DNA of 64,000 nucleotides from Mycolicibacterium bacteremicum (GTDB lineage Bacteria > Actinomycetota > Actinomycetes > Mycobacteriales > Mycobacteriaceae), in assembly GCF_002086115.1 (NCBI RefSeq), contig NZ_MVHJ01000002.1, forward strand, positions 124,001-188,000, read 5' to 3'. Shown in pieces: positions 54,800-63,015 of the stretch. Below the pieces are notes generated by a model. That model saw only the letters and a list, made by a program, of their open reading frames with translations, searched no databases and was not told the origin of the DNA. Both the position numbers and the translations under genes were made by a program. The stretch's first letter is position 1; every line of letters starts with the position of its first letter.

Positions 54800-56055
54800 A
54801 TCCCACGGCATTATCTGTACTGGCACCGGCGATGCCCAGCATGGGAACCCCGCAGTGGGATTCAGCAACATGGGTAGGCCTGGTCGACCTTCCCATCGAA
54901 CCGGCAGAACGGATCGAACTCGAATCGGCCGGCGGTTATCGGCGCGCGCGGATGCTGGTGCGCGCTGTCGGCCGGCCGGTGGCCATGGTGGAGCTCGACG
55001 TAGTCGACGGCGCGATCTCCGGACCGGATCTGGCCGCCTCGGTTCGGGAATGGAACGCCGCCGCCGGCACCGGCGCCGACTCCGATGACGGCGAGCGTCC
55101 GGCCATCACCGTCATCATCTGCACGCGCAATCGTCTCGATTCACTGCGCGTCGCAGTGCGTTCCGTGTTGGACTGCGATTATCCGCGCGTCGACATCGTT
55201 GTCGTCGACAATGCCTCCGACGATGATTCCGCGTCCCGCTATATCGCCGACCTGAACGATCCACGAGTCACCCTCGTACGGGAACCATTGCCGGGACTGG
55301 CCGGTGCCCGCAACACCGGGATCAGGGCAGCCGGCGGTGACCTGATCGCGTTCACCGATGATGACGTCGTGGTCGACCCGCAGTGGCTGCGCTGGATCGC
55401 CGATGCATTCGGTGCCGACGAACGCGTGGGTTGCGTCACCGGAATCGTGCCCAGTGGCGAACTCCGCACACCCACCCAGAGTTTCTTCGAACAGCGTGTC
55501 TCGTGGGCAAAGAGCCTGCAGCGGCGCGCCTTCGATGTGACCCGACCGCCCGCGAACAGCCCGCTGTTCCCCTTTCAGGTCGGTTTGTACGGGACCGGGG
55601 CCAACTTCGCGTTGCGACGTCGGATGGTCCTGGACATGGGCGGGTTCGACGAGGCGCTCGGCGCGGGCAGCCCGACCGGCGGCGGGGAAGACATCGACAT
55701 GTTCGTCCGCGTGCTGGTGTCCGGCCGGCAACTGGTCTACGAGCCGGCGGCGATCGTGTGGCACCGGCACCGCGATGACGTCGCCGCCCTGCAGTCCCAG
55801 GCCCGGGGGTACGGGCAGGGTCTGGGCGCGTGGCTGGCCAAGGTGGCGCTGGACCGGACCCTGCGCCCGATAGCGCTGCGACGCACGGTGAAAGCGCTGC
55901 GACATCTCCGGACGATCACCGAGTCACCCGACGTCGATGACTTCGCTCCACCGGAGTCACTGCGGCGCACGCAACTGATCGGCATCGTCCGCGGACCCGT
56001 CGCCCTGGCGACAGCCCGCAGGCAAGGCCGCCGGCCGACTCCGCTGGCCTCATGA
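54796..56055 (+). CDS. GT2 glycosyltransferase with N-terminal extension
   Basis: ATG 54796, 419 residues. About 95 residues precede the GT-A domain and look like a small beta domain (WVGLVDLPIEPAERIELES); the GT2 core begins ITVIICTRNRLDSLRVAVRS, followed by VVDNASDDDS, GLAGARNTGIRAA and AFTDDDVVVD (DxD), then GTGANFALRRRMVLDMGGF and GEDIDMFVRVL. A similar layout occurs in actinobacterial glycopeptide and cell-wall transferases. Donor unknown. Confidence 0.83.
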   Translation: MNPTALSVLAPAMPSMGTPQWDSATWVGLVDLPIEPAERIELESAGGYRRARMLVRAVGRPVAMVELDVVDGAISGPDLAASVREWNAAAGTGADSDDGERPAITVIICTRNRLDSLRVAVRSVLDCDYPRVDIVVVDNASDDDSASRYIADLNDPRVTLVREPLPGLAGARNTGIRAAGGDLIAFTDDDVVVDPQWLRWIADAFGADERVGCVTGIVPSGELRTPTQSFFEQRVSWAKSLQRRAFDVTRPPANSPLFPFQVGLYGTGANFALRRRMVLDMGGFDEALGAGSPTGGGEDIDMFVRVLVSGRQLVYEPAAIVWHRHRDDVAALQSQARGYGQGLGAWLAKVALDRTLRPIALRRTVKALRHLRTITESPDVDDFAPPESLRRTQLIGIVRGPVALATARRQGRRPTPLAS

Positions 56056-56405
56056 CGGCCGCGGGGCAGCAACGGACCCTGGCTGTGCTGGCCGTCGTGG
56101 CGGGTGCCTGCGGTATCGCATCGACCATTCCGTTCCACGCCGCAAGCCAGGCGGTGCTGCTCTTGGCCTTGACCGTCGCCGGCGCGGGCAGCGCCGTCAT
56201 GTGCTGGACCGACCTACCGGCGGCGGCCGCGGTCGCCGGCACCATCGGGGTCAGCGTCGCTGCGGTGGTGGCGACCTCGACCGCCGCGGCGTGGCTGCAC
56301 ATGTGGGAGCCCACGATGTCGTGCCTGCTGCTGTCGTCGGCAGTCGCAGTCACCGGAGCCGTCCGCATCCAGATCCTTCGCCGGGAGCGGGCCCCGTCGT
56401 GGTAG
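56052..56405 (+). CDS. Small four-helix membrane protein
   Basis: ATG 56052 overlaps the previous stop. The 117-residue product is mostly hydrophobic with four likely helices and a basic end (RIQILRRERAPSW). It overlaps the next gene by 7 bases. It may be a partner or split domain of the large membrane protein that follows. No known family recognised. Confidence 0.6.
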   Translation: MTAAGQQRTLAVLAVVAGACGIASTIPFHAASQAVLLLALTVAGAGSAVMCWTDLPAAAAVAGTIGVSVAAVVATSTAAAWLHMWEPTMSCLLLSSAVAVTGAVRIQILRRERAPSW

Positions 56406-58144
56406 CCGTCTCCGCCTGGCACGGCAGGGTCGGAGAGGGGCTGAGCGAAGGCAGCGGCCGACGGCCCGGTCCGCGCACCGACGCCGCGCTCATCGTGCTG
56501 GCCTGCACGTCGACGGTGCTGTGGATCGCGGCTGTCGGGGCTCTCCAGCGCACCGCGGACTTCGGTCAGTACGGCCTGCTCGCCACCCCGGGCGGCGTCC
56601 TGTTGGCGGGTTCGGTTCTCTGTGCTGCAACCATGTTCGGAGTTTCGCTGGCCGGTAATCGGCTGATCTACGCGATGGCCGCCATCCTGCTGGTGATCGT
56701 CTTCCAGCGGGTGACGGTGGTGCTGATCACCGAGGTGCCGATCTACACCTGGACCTACAAGCACATCGGGTTGGTCGACTACATCATCCGCAACCGCAGC
56801 CTGGCACCGGCCGCGGTGGACATCTACAACCAGTGGCCGGGATTCTTCACCGCCATGGCGTGGTTCAGTTCGATCACCGGCCTGGACCCCGTGCACATGG
56901 CGCATTGGTTCGCACCGGTGGTTCACGTGCTGATGGCCGTGCTCACCGGCGCGCTCGCGCGGGGTCTCGGTCTGCCGATGCGGGCGGCCCTGGCGGCTGC
57001 GATGATCACCGAACTACTGAACTGGGTGGGGCAGGACTACTTCGCACCGCAGGCCACCGGGCTGGTGATGGCCATCGCCTGCCTGGCCTTGCTCGCCCAT
57101 TCCGTTCGGTATCCGGTGGCCGGCTACATCTCGGTCGCGGTGTTCGTCGTGCTCGTGCCGTCACACCAGCTGACCCCCATCTGGTTGTGCGCCTGTGTGG
57201 TGGCACTCGCCGTGTTCGGAAAGATCCGCCCGGTCTGGCTGCCGCTGGTCTATGCGGCGGTGGTGGCGGCCTACCTGGTGCCGCGACTCGACCAGATCCG
57301 GCGCTACGGAATGTTCACCGGATCCAACCCACTGGCCAACAGCAGTTCCAATGTGCCGACCCGTGGATCAGATGGCCGGGTCTTCACCATGCTGGTCGAC
57401 CGCTCATTGTCCGCGTCGATGTGGGTGCTGGCGTTACTCTGCGCGGCGGTCATCTGGCGACGTGTCGGGATGCCCTGGGCGGCAGGCATCATGGCCTTCT
57501 CCTCGATGATGCTGCTGGGCGGTCAGAGTTACGGTGGCGAAGCCATCTTCCGGGTGTTCCTCTACTCGCTGCCGGGCTGCGCGGTGCTGATCGCCACGGT
57601 CGCCGTCTGGGCGCTCGACCTGCACGGTGTGCGCCGCCGGGTCACGCTCCTACTGGTGTGGCTGGTGGCAGCCGTTGCTGTGTTGGCCAGCATGCAGGGG
57701 TATTTCGGCGGGTGGTCCTACGTGACGATGACGCGCAACCAGCTGGAACAGAGTCGCTGGCTGCTGAGCAAGGACCCCGCCGGAGCGACCATCACCGTGA
57801 TGGCGCCTGCCGGTTGGCCCGAGCGGCCCACCGCGGACTACGTCGGCCATGCGCTGGCCGACTCCGGTTACGACAAACCGCTGGTCTTCCTGAAGAACTC
57901 GCTGTCCACCGGATTCCCGACCGACCGGGACATGGACCGGCTGGAACTGCTGGCCCGATCCGGCGGAAATCCGTTGTACCTGGTGCTGCCGCGCCAAACC
58001 GGTACCTACAGCGACTATTACGGGTTGTTCCGGGATGGTGCGGTGAACCTCCTCATCGACAAGCTGTCCACCCGGCCGCACTGGATCCGGGTGATCGATG
58101 ACGCGGACACCGTGGTGTTCTCCTACGCAGAGGGAGGTGCGTGA
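56399..58144 (+). CDS. Large Wzy/GT-C-like integral membrane protein
   Basis: GTG 56399 gives 581 residues; the upstream frame is shadow. About ten to twelve hydrophobic helices cover residues 25-400, with the extracytoplasmic loop EVPIYTWTYKHIGLVDYI and DIYNQWPGFFTAMAWFS, followed by a soluble C-terminal domain of about 120 residues (ATITVMAPAGWPERPTADYV). This is the general look of GT-C glycosyltransferases or polymerases. It is the only candidate polymerase in module 2. The end overlaps the next gene. Confidence 0.65.
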   Translation: MVAVSAWHGRVGEGLSEGSGRRPGPRTDAALIVLACTSTVLWIAAVGALQRTADFGQYGLLATPGGVLLAGSVLCAATMFGVSLAGNRLIYAMAAILLVIVFQRVTVVLITEVPIYTWTYKHIGLVDYIIRNRSLAPAAVDIYNQWPGFFTAMAWFSSITGLDPVHMAHWFAPVVHVLMAVLTGALARGLGLPMRAALAAAMITELLNWVGQDYFAPQATGLVMAIACLALLAHSVRYPVAGYISVAVFVVLVPSHQLTPIWLCACVVALAVFGKIRPVWLPLVYAAVVAAYLVPRLDQIRRYGMFTGSNPLANSSSNVPTRGSDGRVFTMLVDRSLSASMWVLALLCAAVIWRRVGMPWAAGIMAFSSMMLLGGQSYGGEAIFRVFLYSLPGCAVLIATVAVWALDLHGVRRRVTLLLVWLVAAVAVLASMQGYFGGWSYVTMTRNQLEQSRWLLSKDPAGATITVMAPAGWPERPTADYVGHALADSGYDKPLVFLKNSLSTGFPTDRDMDRLELLARSGGNPLYLVLPRQTGTYSDYYGLFRDGAVNLLIDKLSTRPHWIRVIDDADTVVFSYAEGGA

Positions 58145-59349
58145 TGGCACGCAGACACCTCGTGTCACCCATTGATCGTGGCCGGGCAGGCGCCTGCATC
58201 GTCAGTGCCGTGGGACCGATGGTGATGCCCTCGGCCGACGTCATCCGCAACCGTCTGGTCGCACTGGCGGCCATGGGGACCCACACCCGCGTCGGGTTGC
58301 GTCCCTCGCCGTCCTCGCTGTGGTGGGCCTACACCCCGGCCGACCTGTTCAACTGTGTCGAGATCGTGGCACCGACAACACTGGCCGATCTCGACGAGGC
58401 GATGTCGCGGATGGCGCAGAACTATCGTGGTGAGGGAATACGGGTCTGTATTGCCGGCGACTTCCTGCTGACCGCGGTATCCCATGGGCTGTGTGACGCG
58501 CGGTTGCTCGTCTTGCTGCAGAACGTGCTGCTGTCCTCCGCCGCCCCGACGTGGGCGGCAGAACCGCCGGCCAGAGCGATGCTCGGCACCACCATCGTGC
58601 GGTGGTTCGGCGAAAAGCCGCGCCGGCTGGCCGATCTCATCGCGTTGCCCCGCGCCACCGCGGTCAACCCGGTCAGCTGGCACGACCCCGGTGAACTGCC
58701 CCCGGCACAACCGACGCTGCGGTGGACGACCATCGCACCGGATACCAGGGCGGTGCTGCTGGCCAGGATGACGGCGGCGGCGCCCCGGGCGACCGAGGCG
58801 ACCATGTGGTTCTCGGCGATCGCGCAGGCGCTCAGACACAGTGGCATCGACTTCGGTGAACGGGTGATCGTGCTGGCAGATGCGCGGCGCTACCGCCCGG
58901 CTGCCAGGGCCTATCTGGCGAACTTCGCGGTGGGCCTGGAATTCGACTTCCCCGACCCTTTCGACGCCGAGCTGCTCTCGGAGCGCGTGCAGACCGCACT
59001 GCGCGCGGGCCGGCCGCTGGCCGCGATGGGACTGGGTGCGGTGAAGTCGCTACGACCCGGTCCGCGTCGGGTCGCGATGCCCGCGAAACCCGTGGTGTCG
59101 TTCAGCGATATCGGGCGCGCCGTCGACGAACGTACCCTGCCCTGGCGGTCATCGGAGCGCGCCTACATCGCGACCACCGAAGGTGTTGGCTTCAACGGGA
59201 TCTCGTTCATATTGGTCGAGGTTGGAAAGTCGGTACTGGTGCAATGCTCGTTCAATGCCGCCGCCCACGAACCGGACCGTATCGAGTCGATGCTGGCGCT
59301 GCTGCGCCGACGGTCGGACGAACTGATCGCGGGGAGTGCCGGTGAATAG
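58141..59349 (+). CDS. Condensation-domain-like (HxxxD) acyltransferase
   Basis: GTG 58141 forms a GTGA overlap with the previous stop; ATG 58144 is the next codon. The 402-residue protein has AGDFLLTAVSHGLCDARLLV, the HxxxD motif (His-Gly-Leu-Cys-Asp) of the CoA-dependent acyltransferase/condensation superfamily to which mycobacterial PapA enzymes belong. No membrane segment. In this operon it may attach an acyl group to a sugar or to the lipid carrier product. The acyl donor is unknown. It ends 8 bases inside the next gene. Confidence 0.7.
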   Translation: MMARRHLVSPIDRGRAGACIVSAVGPMVMPSADVIRNRLVALAAMGTHTRVGLRPSPSSLWWAYTPADLFNCVEIVAPTTLADLDEAMSRMAQNYRGEGIRVCIAGDFLLTAVSHGLCDARLLVLLQNVLLSSAAPTWAAEPPARAMLGTTIVRWFGEKPRRLADLIALPRATAVNPVSWHDPGELPPAQPTLRWTTIAPDTRAVLLARMTAAAPRATEATMWFSAIAQALRHSGIDFGERVIVLADARRYRPAARAYLANFAVGLEFDFPDPFDAELLSERVQTALRAGRPLAAMGLGAVKSLRPGPRRVAMPAKPVVSFSDIGRAVDERTLPWRSSERAYIATTEGVGFNGISFILVEVGKSVLVQCSFNAAAHEPDRIESMLALLRRRSDELIAGSAGE

Positions 59350-60238
59350 CGTTCGCGGTCTCGGTGGGAGAACCGTCCGTCGGCTCGTAGCCCTGATACC
59401 GGTACCCGGTGCGGCGTTGCTCATGGCCATCGTCGTGACCGGATTTTCCGGTCTCGGGGTCTACGCCGCCGTCGGCGATCCCGGAGTCCGCAGCGCCCGG
59501 CTCGACCTCCAGCGCAAGGTCACGCTGTACGGCAGTGACGAATTCTCCGGCCCGGCAGGTACGTTGCCGAACCCGAAACTGTGGTCCATCGAAACCGGCG
59601 GCGGTGGGTGGGGCAATGACGAGAAGCAGGTATACACCGATCGGCCCGCCAACGTCCGCGTTGATGGCTCAGGACATCTGGTCATCGAGGCGCGCTGGGA
59701 TGCCGATGTCATCACCTCGGCCAGGATCAGCACCCGGCAGAAGCTCGACTTCAAGCGAGGCATGATCCAGGCCCGCATCAAGATGCCGTCAGGTCAGGGG
59801 TTGCACCCGGCCTTCTGGATGCTCGGCACGTCGATCGACCAGGTCGGTTACCCCCGCAGCGGCGAGATCGACATCGCCGAGATCATCGGCACCGAACCCA
59901 CGGTGCACGCCGCGGCGCATGGGCCCTGGATATCGGCGAGTCCGCGACCCGATCCGAAATGGAAGCTGTCCGACGAACTGCAGCCCGGCGCGGCGCCGTC
60001 GCAGGATTTCCACATCTACTGGATCAGCAAGGAAACCGGAACGATCACCATCGGCATGGATGACACGGCGTATGCCACATTCACCACCGAGCAGCTCCCC
60101 GACGGCGGAAAGTGGGTGCAGGACTTGCCTTTCTATCTACTGCTCAACCTTGCGGTGGGCGGCGAATGGCCCGGCGAGGTCGGTCCCGGCGCGCTGCCGG
60201 CCCAGATGCTCGTCGACTGGGTGCGGATATACGGATGA
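59342..60238 (+). CDS. Membrane-anchored GH16 endo-glycanase-like protein, copy 1
   Basis: GTG 59342 is preceded by GGGGAG at five bases. The 298-residue protein has an N-terminal hydrophobic anchor (ALIPVPGAALLMAIVVTGFS) and a GH16 jelly roll: SDEFSGPAGTLPNPKLW, GGGWGNDEKQVYTD and the catalytic ExDxxE in SGEIDIAEI, then GEWPGEVGPG and DWVRIY at the end. GH16 enzymes cut beta-glucans or galactans, some transglycosylate. It likely acts on the polymer of this locus outside the membrane. Confidence 0.88.
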   Translation: MNSVRGLGGRTVRRLVALIPVPGAALLMAIVVTGFSGLGVYAAVGDPGVRSARLDLQRKVTLYGSDEFSGPAGTLPNPKLWSIETGGGGWGNDEKQVYTDRPANVRVDGSGHLVIEARWDADVITSARISTRQKLDFKRGMIQARIKMPSGQGLHPAFWMLGTSIDQVGYPRSGEIDIAEIIGTEPTVHAAAHGPWISASPRPDPKWKLSDELQPGAAPSQDFHIYWISKETGTITIGMDDTAYATFTTEQLPDGGKWVQDLPFYLLLNLAVGGEWPGEVGPGALPAQMLVDWVRIYG

Positions 60239-61059
60239 GGACATTGCTTGCGGCGTGGTGCCTGCTGGCCGCCACCGCAGTCGTGATGCAGCCCGCCGCC
60301 GCGGGTGCCGAACCGATGGTCGCCACGGGCTTCTCGACGGCCACCGCGGGCAAGACGCTGCGGATCTCCGATGAGTTCGACGGCCCGGCCGGGCAGCCGC
60401 CGAACCCTGCCCTGTGGAACATAAGGACCGGGGCGGGCGGTTGGGGTAACCGGGAGAAGCAGGTGTACACCGCCAGTCCGGGCAACGTCCGACTGGACGG
60501 CGCCGGCAACCTGGTGATCGAGGCGAGATTGGACGGCGACACCATCAGCGCGGCGCGTATCGACACCCAGGGCAAGGCGGACCTGCAGTTCGGGGTACTG
60601 GCGGCGCGCATCAAGATGCCGGCCGGCCAGGGCCTTCATCCGGCGTTCTGGATGCTGGGTAACACGCTCGACGAGGTCGGTTATCCCGGCAGCGGCGAGA
60701 TCGACATCATCGAGATCGTCAACGACGGCCACCGGGGTTACATCTCGGTGCACGGTCCGATGACCGATCCGGCTGCGCCGAAATGGAAGCTGTCGACCAA
60801 CAGCCTCGGCGCGGATCTTTCGGCCGACTTCCACACCTACTGGGTGTCCAAGCAACCGGGTCTGCTGATCATCGGGATCGACGAGACACCGTTGGCGGAA
60901 TTTCGCCCGGAACAGCTGCCGCCCGGCGCGGACTGGGTGCAGGACAATCCGTTCTTCGCCCTGCTCAATGTGGCGGTCGCGGGGGAGTGGCCCGGCCCGC
61001 TCGACCCCGCGGCGCTGCCCGCACAGATGACGATCGACTGGGTGAGGTTCTATCAATGA
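60235..61059 (+). CDS. Secreted GH16 endo-glycanase-like protein, copy 2
   Basis: ATG 60235 overlaps copy 1 by ATGA. The 274-residue protein has a cleavable signal (MRTLLAAWCLLAATAVVM, cut near AAAGA) and the same GH16 domain: SDEFDGPAGQPPNPALW, GGWGNREKQVYT, catalytic GEIDIIEI, and DWVRFY at the end. It is clearly a tandem duplicate of copy 1 (about half the residues equal by eye), free rather than anchored, so the two may act at different places. Confidence 0.88.
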   Translation: MRTLLAAWCLLAATAVVMQPAAAGAEPMVATGFSTATAGKTLRISDEFDGPAGQPPNPALWNIRTGAGGWGNREKQVYTASPGNVRLDGAGNLVIEARLDGDTISAARIDTQGKADLQFGVLAARIKMPAGQGLHPAFWMLGNTLDEVGYPGSGEIDIIEIVNDGHRGYISVHGPMTDPAAPKWKLSTNSLGADLSADFHTYWVSKQPGLLIIGIDETPLAEFRPEQLPPGADWVQDNPFFALLNVAVAGEWPGPLDPAALPAQMTIDWVRFYQ

Positions 61060-61814
61060 CGACAATCTTGCGGCTTCTCATCGCGATCACGCTGTCGGTC
61101 GTGCTGGTGGGTTGCGCGCCCGGCGGGCCGGACTTCGAGGTGACGGCCGAGGAGGTGGACGGCCTGAGCACCCTGGGGCTCTCGCTTGCCGACAAGCCGG
61201 TGTCGGGAATCATCGTGTACTTCCATGGCATGGACCAGAATGCCGAGGTCACCCGGATGGACGACAAACACACGGCACTCACCGAGGACCTGCTGCGGGC
61301 CGGGTATGCGGTCGTGAGCGCCGACGCCGAGGGAAACGCATTCGGCAATCCGGCGTCCCAGCAGGCTTACCGGGACCTGATCGCGGCCGCCCGGGCTCGC
61401 TACGCGAGTGACCGCGTCATCTTCGTGGCCGAGTCGATGGGGGCGCTACCCGCGCTGTTGCTGTGGTCGACGCTGCCGCCGGGCGAGGTGAGGGCGATGG
61501 TCGGCATCACGCCGGCGATGGGAATGCCGGTCGGGGTGCGGTCGATGGACTTCGTGGTGGCCCCGTGGGGCGGGCAGGTCCCGGAGTCCGCGGACCCGAT
61601 GAGCTGGCCGGCGGAGGCGTTGACGGGTGATCGCATCAGGCTCTACGTCGGTGATCAGGATGATGTGATCCCGCCCGGCGCCACCGGTCAGGATTTCGCG
61701 GAGCGTTTCGGCGGCGCGGCCGATGTCGAGGTGGTGCCGTGCCACGGCGGCCACGTGGCCGACACCTGCTTCGACGGAACCGACCTGGTGAACTGGCTGT
61801 CCGGTATCGGCTGA
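61056..61814 (+). CDS. Lipoprotein alpha/beta-hydrolase (esterase-like)
   Basis: ATG 61056 overlaps copy 2 of GH16 by ATGA. The 252-residue protein has a lipobox VVLVGCAPG at residues about 15-23, so it should be a lipoprotein outside the membrane. The hydrolase fold shows VYFHGMDQN, nucleophile Ser in VAESMGALPA, Asp in GDQDDVI and His in CHGGHV. It could remove the acyl group added by the acyltransferase gene, or act on another ester. It is the last gene of the operon; a weak GC hairpin follows near 61823-61838. Confidence 0.8.
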   Translation: MTTILRLLIAITLSVVLVGCAPGGPDFEVTAEEVDGLSTLGLSLADKPVSGIIVYFHGMDQNAEVTRMDDKHTALTEDLLRAGYAVVSADAEGNAFGNPASQQAYRDLIAAARARYASDRVIFVAESMGALPALLLWSTLPPGEVRAMVGITPAMGMPVGVRSMDFVVAPWGGQVPESADPMSWPAEALTGDRIRLYVGDQDDVIPPGATGQDFAERFGGAADVEVVPCHGGHVADTCFDGTDLVNWLSGIG

Positions 61815-61880
61815 CCGGGTATCCGGGCGGTGCCCCGGGAATCGCCGCGTGGCCTGTGACGTGCGGCGTAGAGTGGCGAG

Positions 61881-62168
61881 GTGCCCAAGGAGATCTGTCA
61901 GTGCGGCCACGGTCGGGCAGCGCACGAGCACTATCGACCGGGCACCGATTGTGCGCTGTGCGGCCCACAGGTGTGCCAGGCCTACGACGGTCCGCGCCGG
62001 TCGCGCTGGCGGGCGCTGGTTGCGAAGCTGAAGCCCGCGCCTGCCCCGTCGGCAACGAGTGTGGATCACCGCCCCGACGGCACCACCGACAGCTCACCCG
62101 CTGGTGAGAAGGGCGCCGACATTGTTCCGCTGCAACGTAAGTCGGACAGGTCCGACCGGGCGGGATGA
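61881..62168 (+). CDS. Small Cys/His-rich protein, possible metal-binding
   Basis: GTG 61881, 95 residues. The first 35 residues are Cys/His-rich: CQCGHGRAAHEHYRPGTDC then ALCGPQVCQAY, which could hold zinc. The rest is a basic helix (RRSRWRALVAKLK) and a disordered tail. I recognise this as the kind of short zinc-ribbon-like protein seen across mycobacteria but know no function. It converges on the secreted protein with a strong hairpin between. Confidence 0.6.
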   Translation: MPKEICQCGHGRAAHEHYRPGTDCALCGPQVCQAYDGPRRSRWRALVAKLKPAPAPSATSVDHRPDGTTDSSPAGEKGADIVPLQRKSDRSDRAG

Positions 62169-62172
62169 ACGC

Positions 62173-62212
62173 CGAAAAGCCGGATACCGCCGCGGCGGTA
62201 TCCGGCTTTTCG
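62173..62212. terminator. Perfect 19-bp bidirectional terminator
   Basis: CGAAAAGCCGGATACCGCC (62173-62191) pairs exactly with GGCGGTATCCGGCTTTTCG (62194-62212). AAAAG on one arm and CTTTT on the other give T-runs in both directions, so it should end transcription of both convergent genes. Confidence 0.9.
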
Positions 62213-62222
62213 CAGAGTTGAT

Positions 62223-62684
62223 CTAGTTGCAGCCCCGGCCGACGGAGACCTTGGTGGTTCCGTAGGGCCCGATGGTCGCGGTGAGGCCGAAGACACAGAC
62301 CTCGAGATCCCACTTCGCGAAGAACCAGCCCCAGACCGGCTTGAGGAAACCGGGCACCAGGCTCATCGGCGTGAATTCGAGGATGGTGGACCGCGGCGGA
62401 GCGTTCGGGTTGGCGCGGCCGAGCCACCAGAAGTCGTTCTGGATCAGGCTGTCGGGGAAGGTGGGGTCGGCGGCCTGCACGGCGGCGGCCGTCGGGAGCC
62501 CGACCGGGGCGCACGATGTGGTCGCATCCGGCACGCACTGGGCCTCGCCGACGTGTGATCCCAGCGATGCGATGGGTGCGATCTCGGGCTCGGCGCTGGC
62601 GATCGATGCCGAACTCAATGTTGCTGCAGCGACTACGGCGCAGGCCGCGGTGGCGCTGCTGATCTTGCGAGCGATGGCTGACAT
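62223..62684 (-). CDS. Secreted protein, copy B of a paralogous pair
   Basis: ATG 62684 gives 153 residues, with signal peptide (MSAIARKISSATAACAVVAAA, cut after SAE near 32). It shares with the protein at 47378 the motifs FWWLGRANPNAPPRS, TPMSLVPGFLKPVWGWF and GPYGTTKVSVGRGCN, plus the same cysteine pattern. So both are one family with divergent N-terminal halves. Function unknown. Confidence 0.75.
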   Translation of the reverse strand: MSAIARKISSATAACAVVAAATLSSASIASAEPEIAPIASLGSHVGEAQCVPDATTSCAPVGLPTAAAVQAADPTFPDSLIQNDFWWLGRANPNAPPRSTILEFTPMSLVPGFLKPVWGWFFAKWDLEVCVFGLTATIGPYGTTKVSVGRGCN

Positions 62685-62715
62685 CTGTCCCCCTAGTGAG
62701 CCGGCTGGTGGTCAA

Positions 62716-62744
62716 AGATTCGCAGAACCGAGGTTTGCTGTCAA
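62716..62744 (-). promoter_or_regulatory. Promoter of the secreted protein, copy B
   Basis: On the minus strand TTGACA (62739-62744) and GAATCT (62716-62721) are separated by 17 bases, 31 bases before the start codon. It is the same layout as copy A (TTGACA, 17, GATGCT). Confidence 0.6.
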
Positions 62745-63015
62745 CCGGTTTGCGCAGGTTAGAGCATCTTTGCGTTTCTCGTAACGTGCCATTCACGGGG
62801 CGGGGTGTAGCGCTGCGCAAGCCGGGGACCGTGGCCTTCCCGGCTCTTTTATTCGCTGGTTCTGCGTCCAATTGTCGTCGTGTACAGAATTCGCTGGAGG
62901 GGATCTGGCGGCCGGGTGGACGGGCCTGATGTTTGCCAGAATCTGCCGAGGGTTCGCTCGCTGCTGGTAGGGCGGGCGATCGGTCCGGCGGCGAGTCCGC
63001 GACGATCGGGTCGAG
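62745..63015. other. Intergenic spacer before the EEP paralogue
   Basis: With the promoter region this spacer spans 331 bases from 62685 to 63015. It is moderately AT-rich near 62750-62800 and 62845-62890. No gene, RNA or clear repeat was seen. Confidence 0.5.

Noticed and set aside
56833..58101. 422-codon plus frame inside the large membrane protein
   Set aside because: Third-frame shadow with Arg/Gly-rich translation; the hydrophobic frame from 56399 is the real one.
61823..61838. Terminator after the esterase gene
   Set aside because: Only a 5-bp GC stem without T-run; mentioned in the gene entry but not called as a feature.
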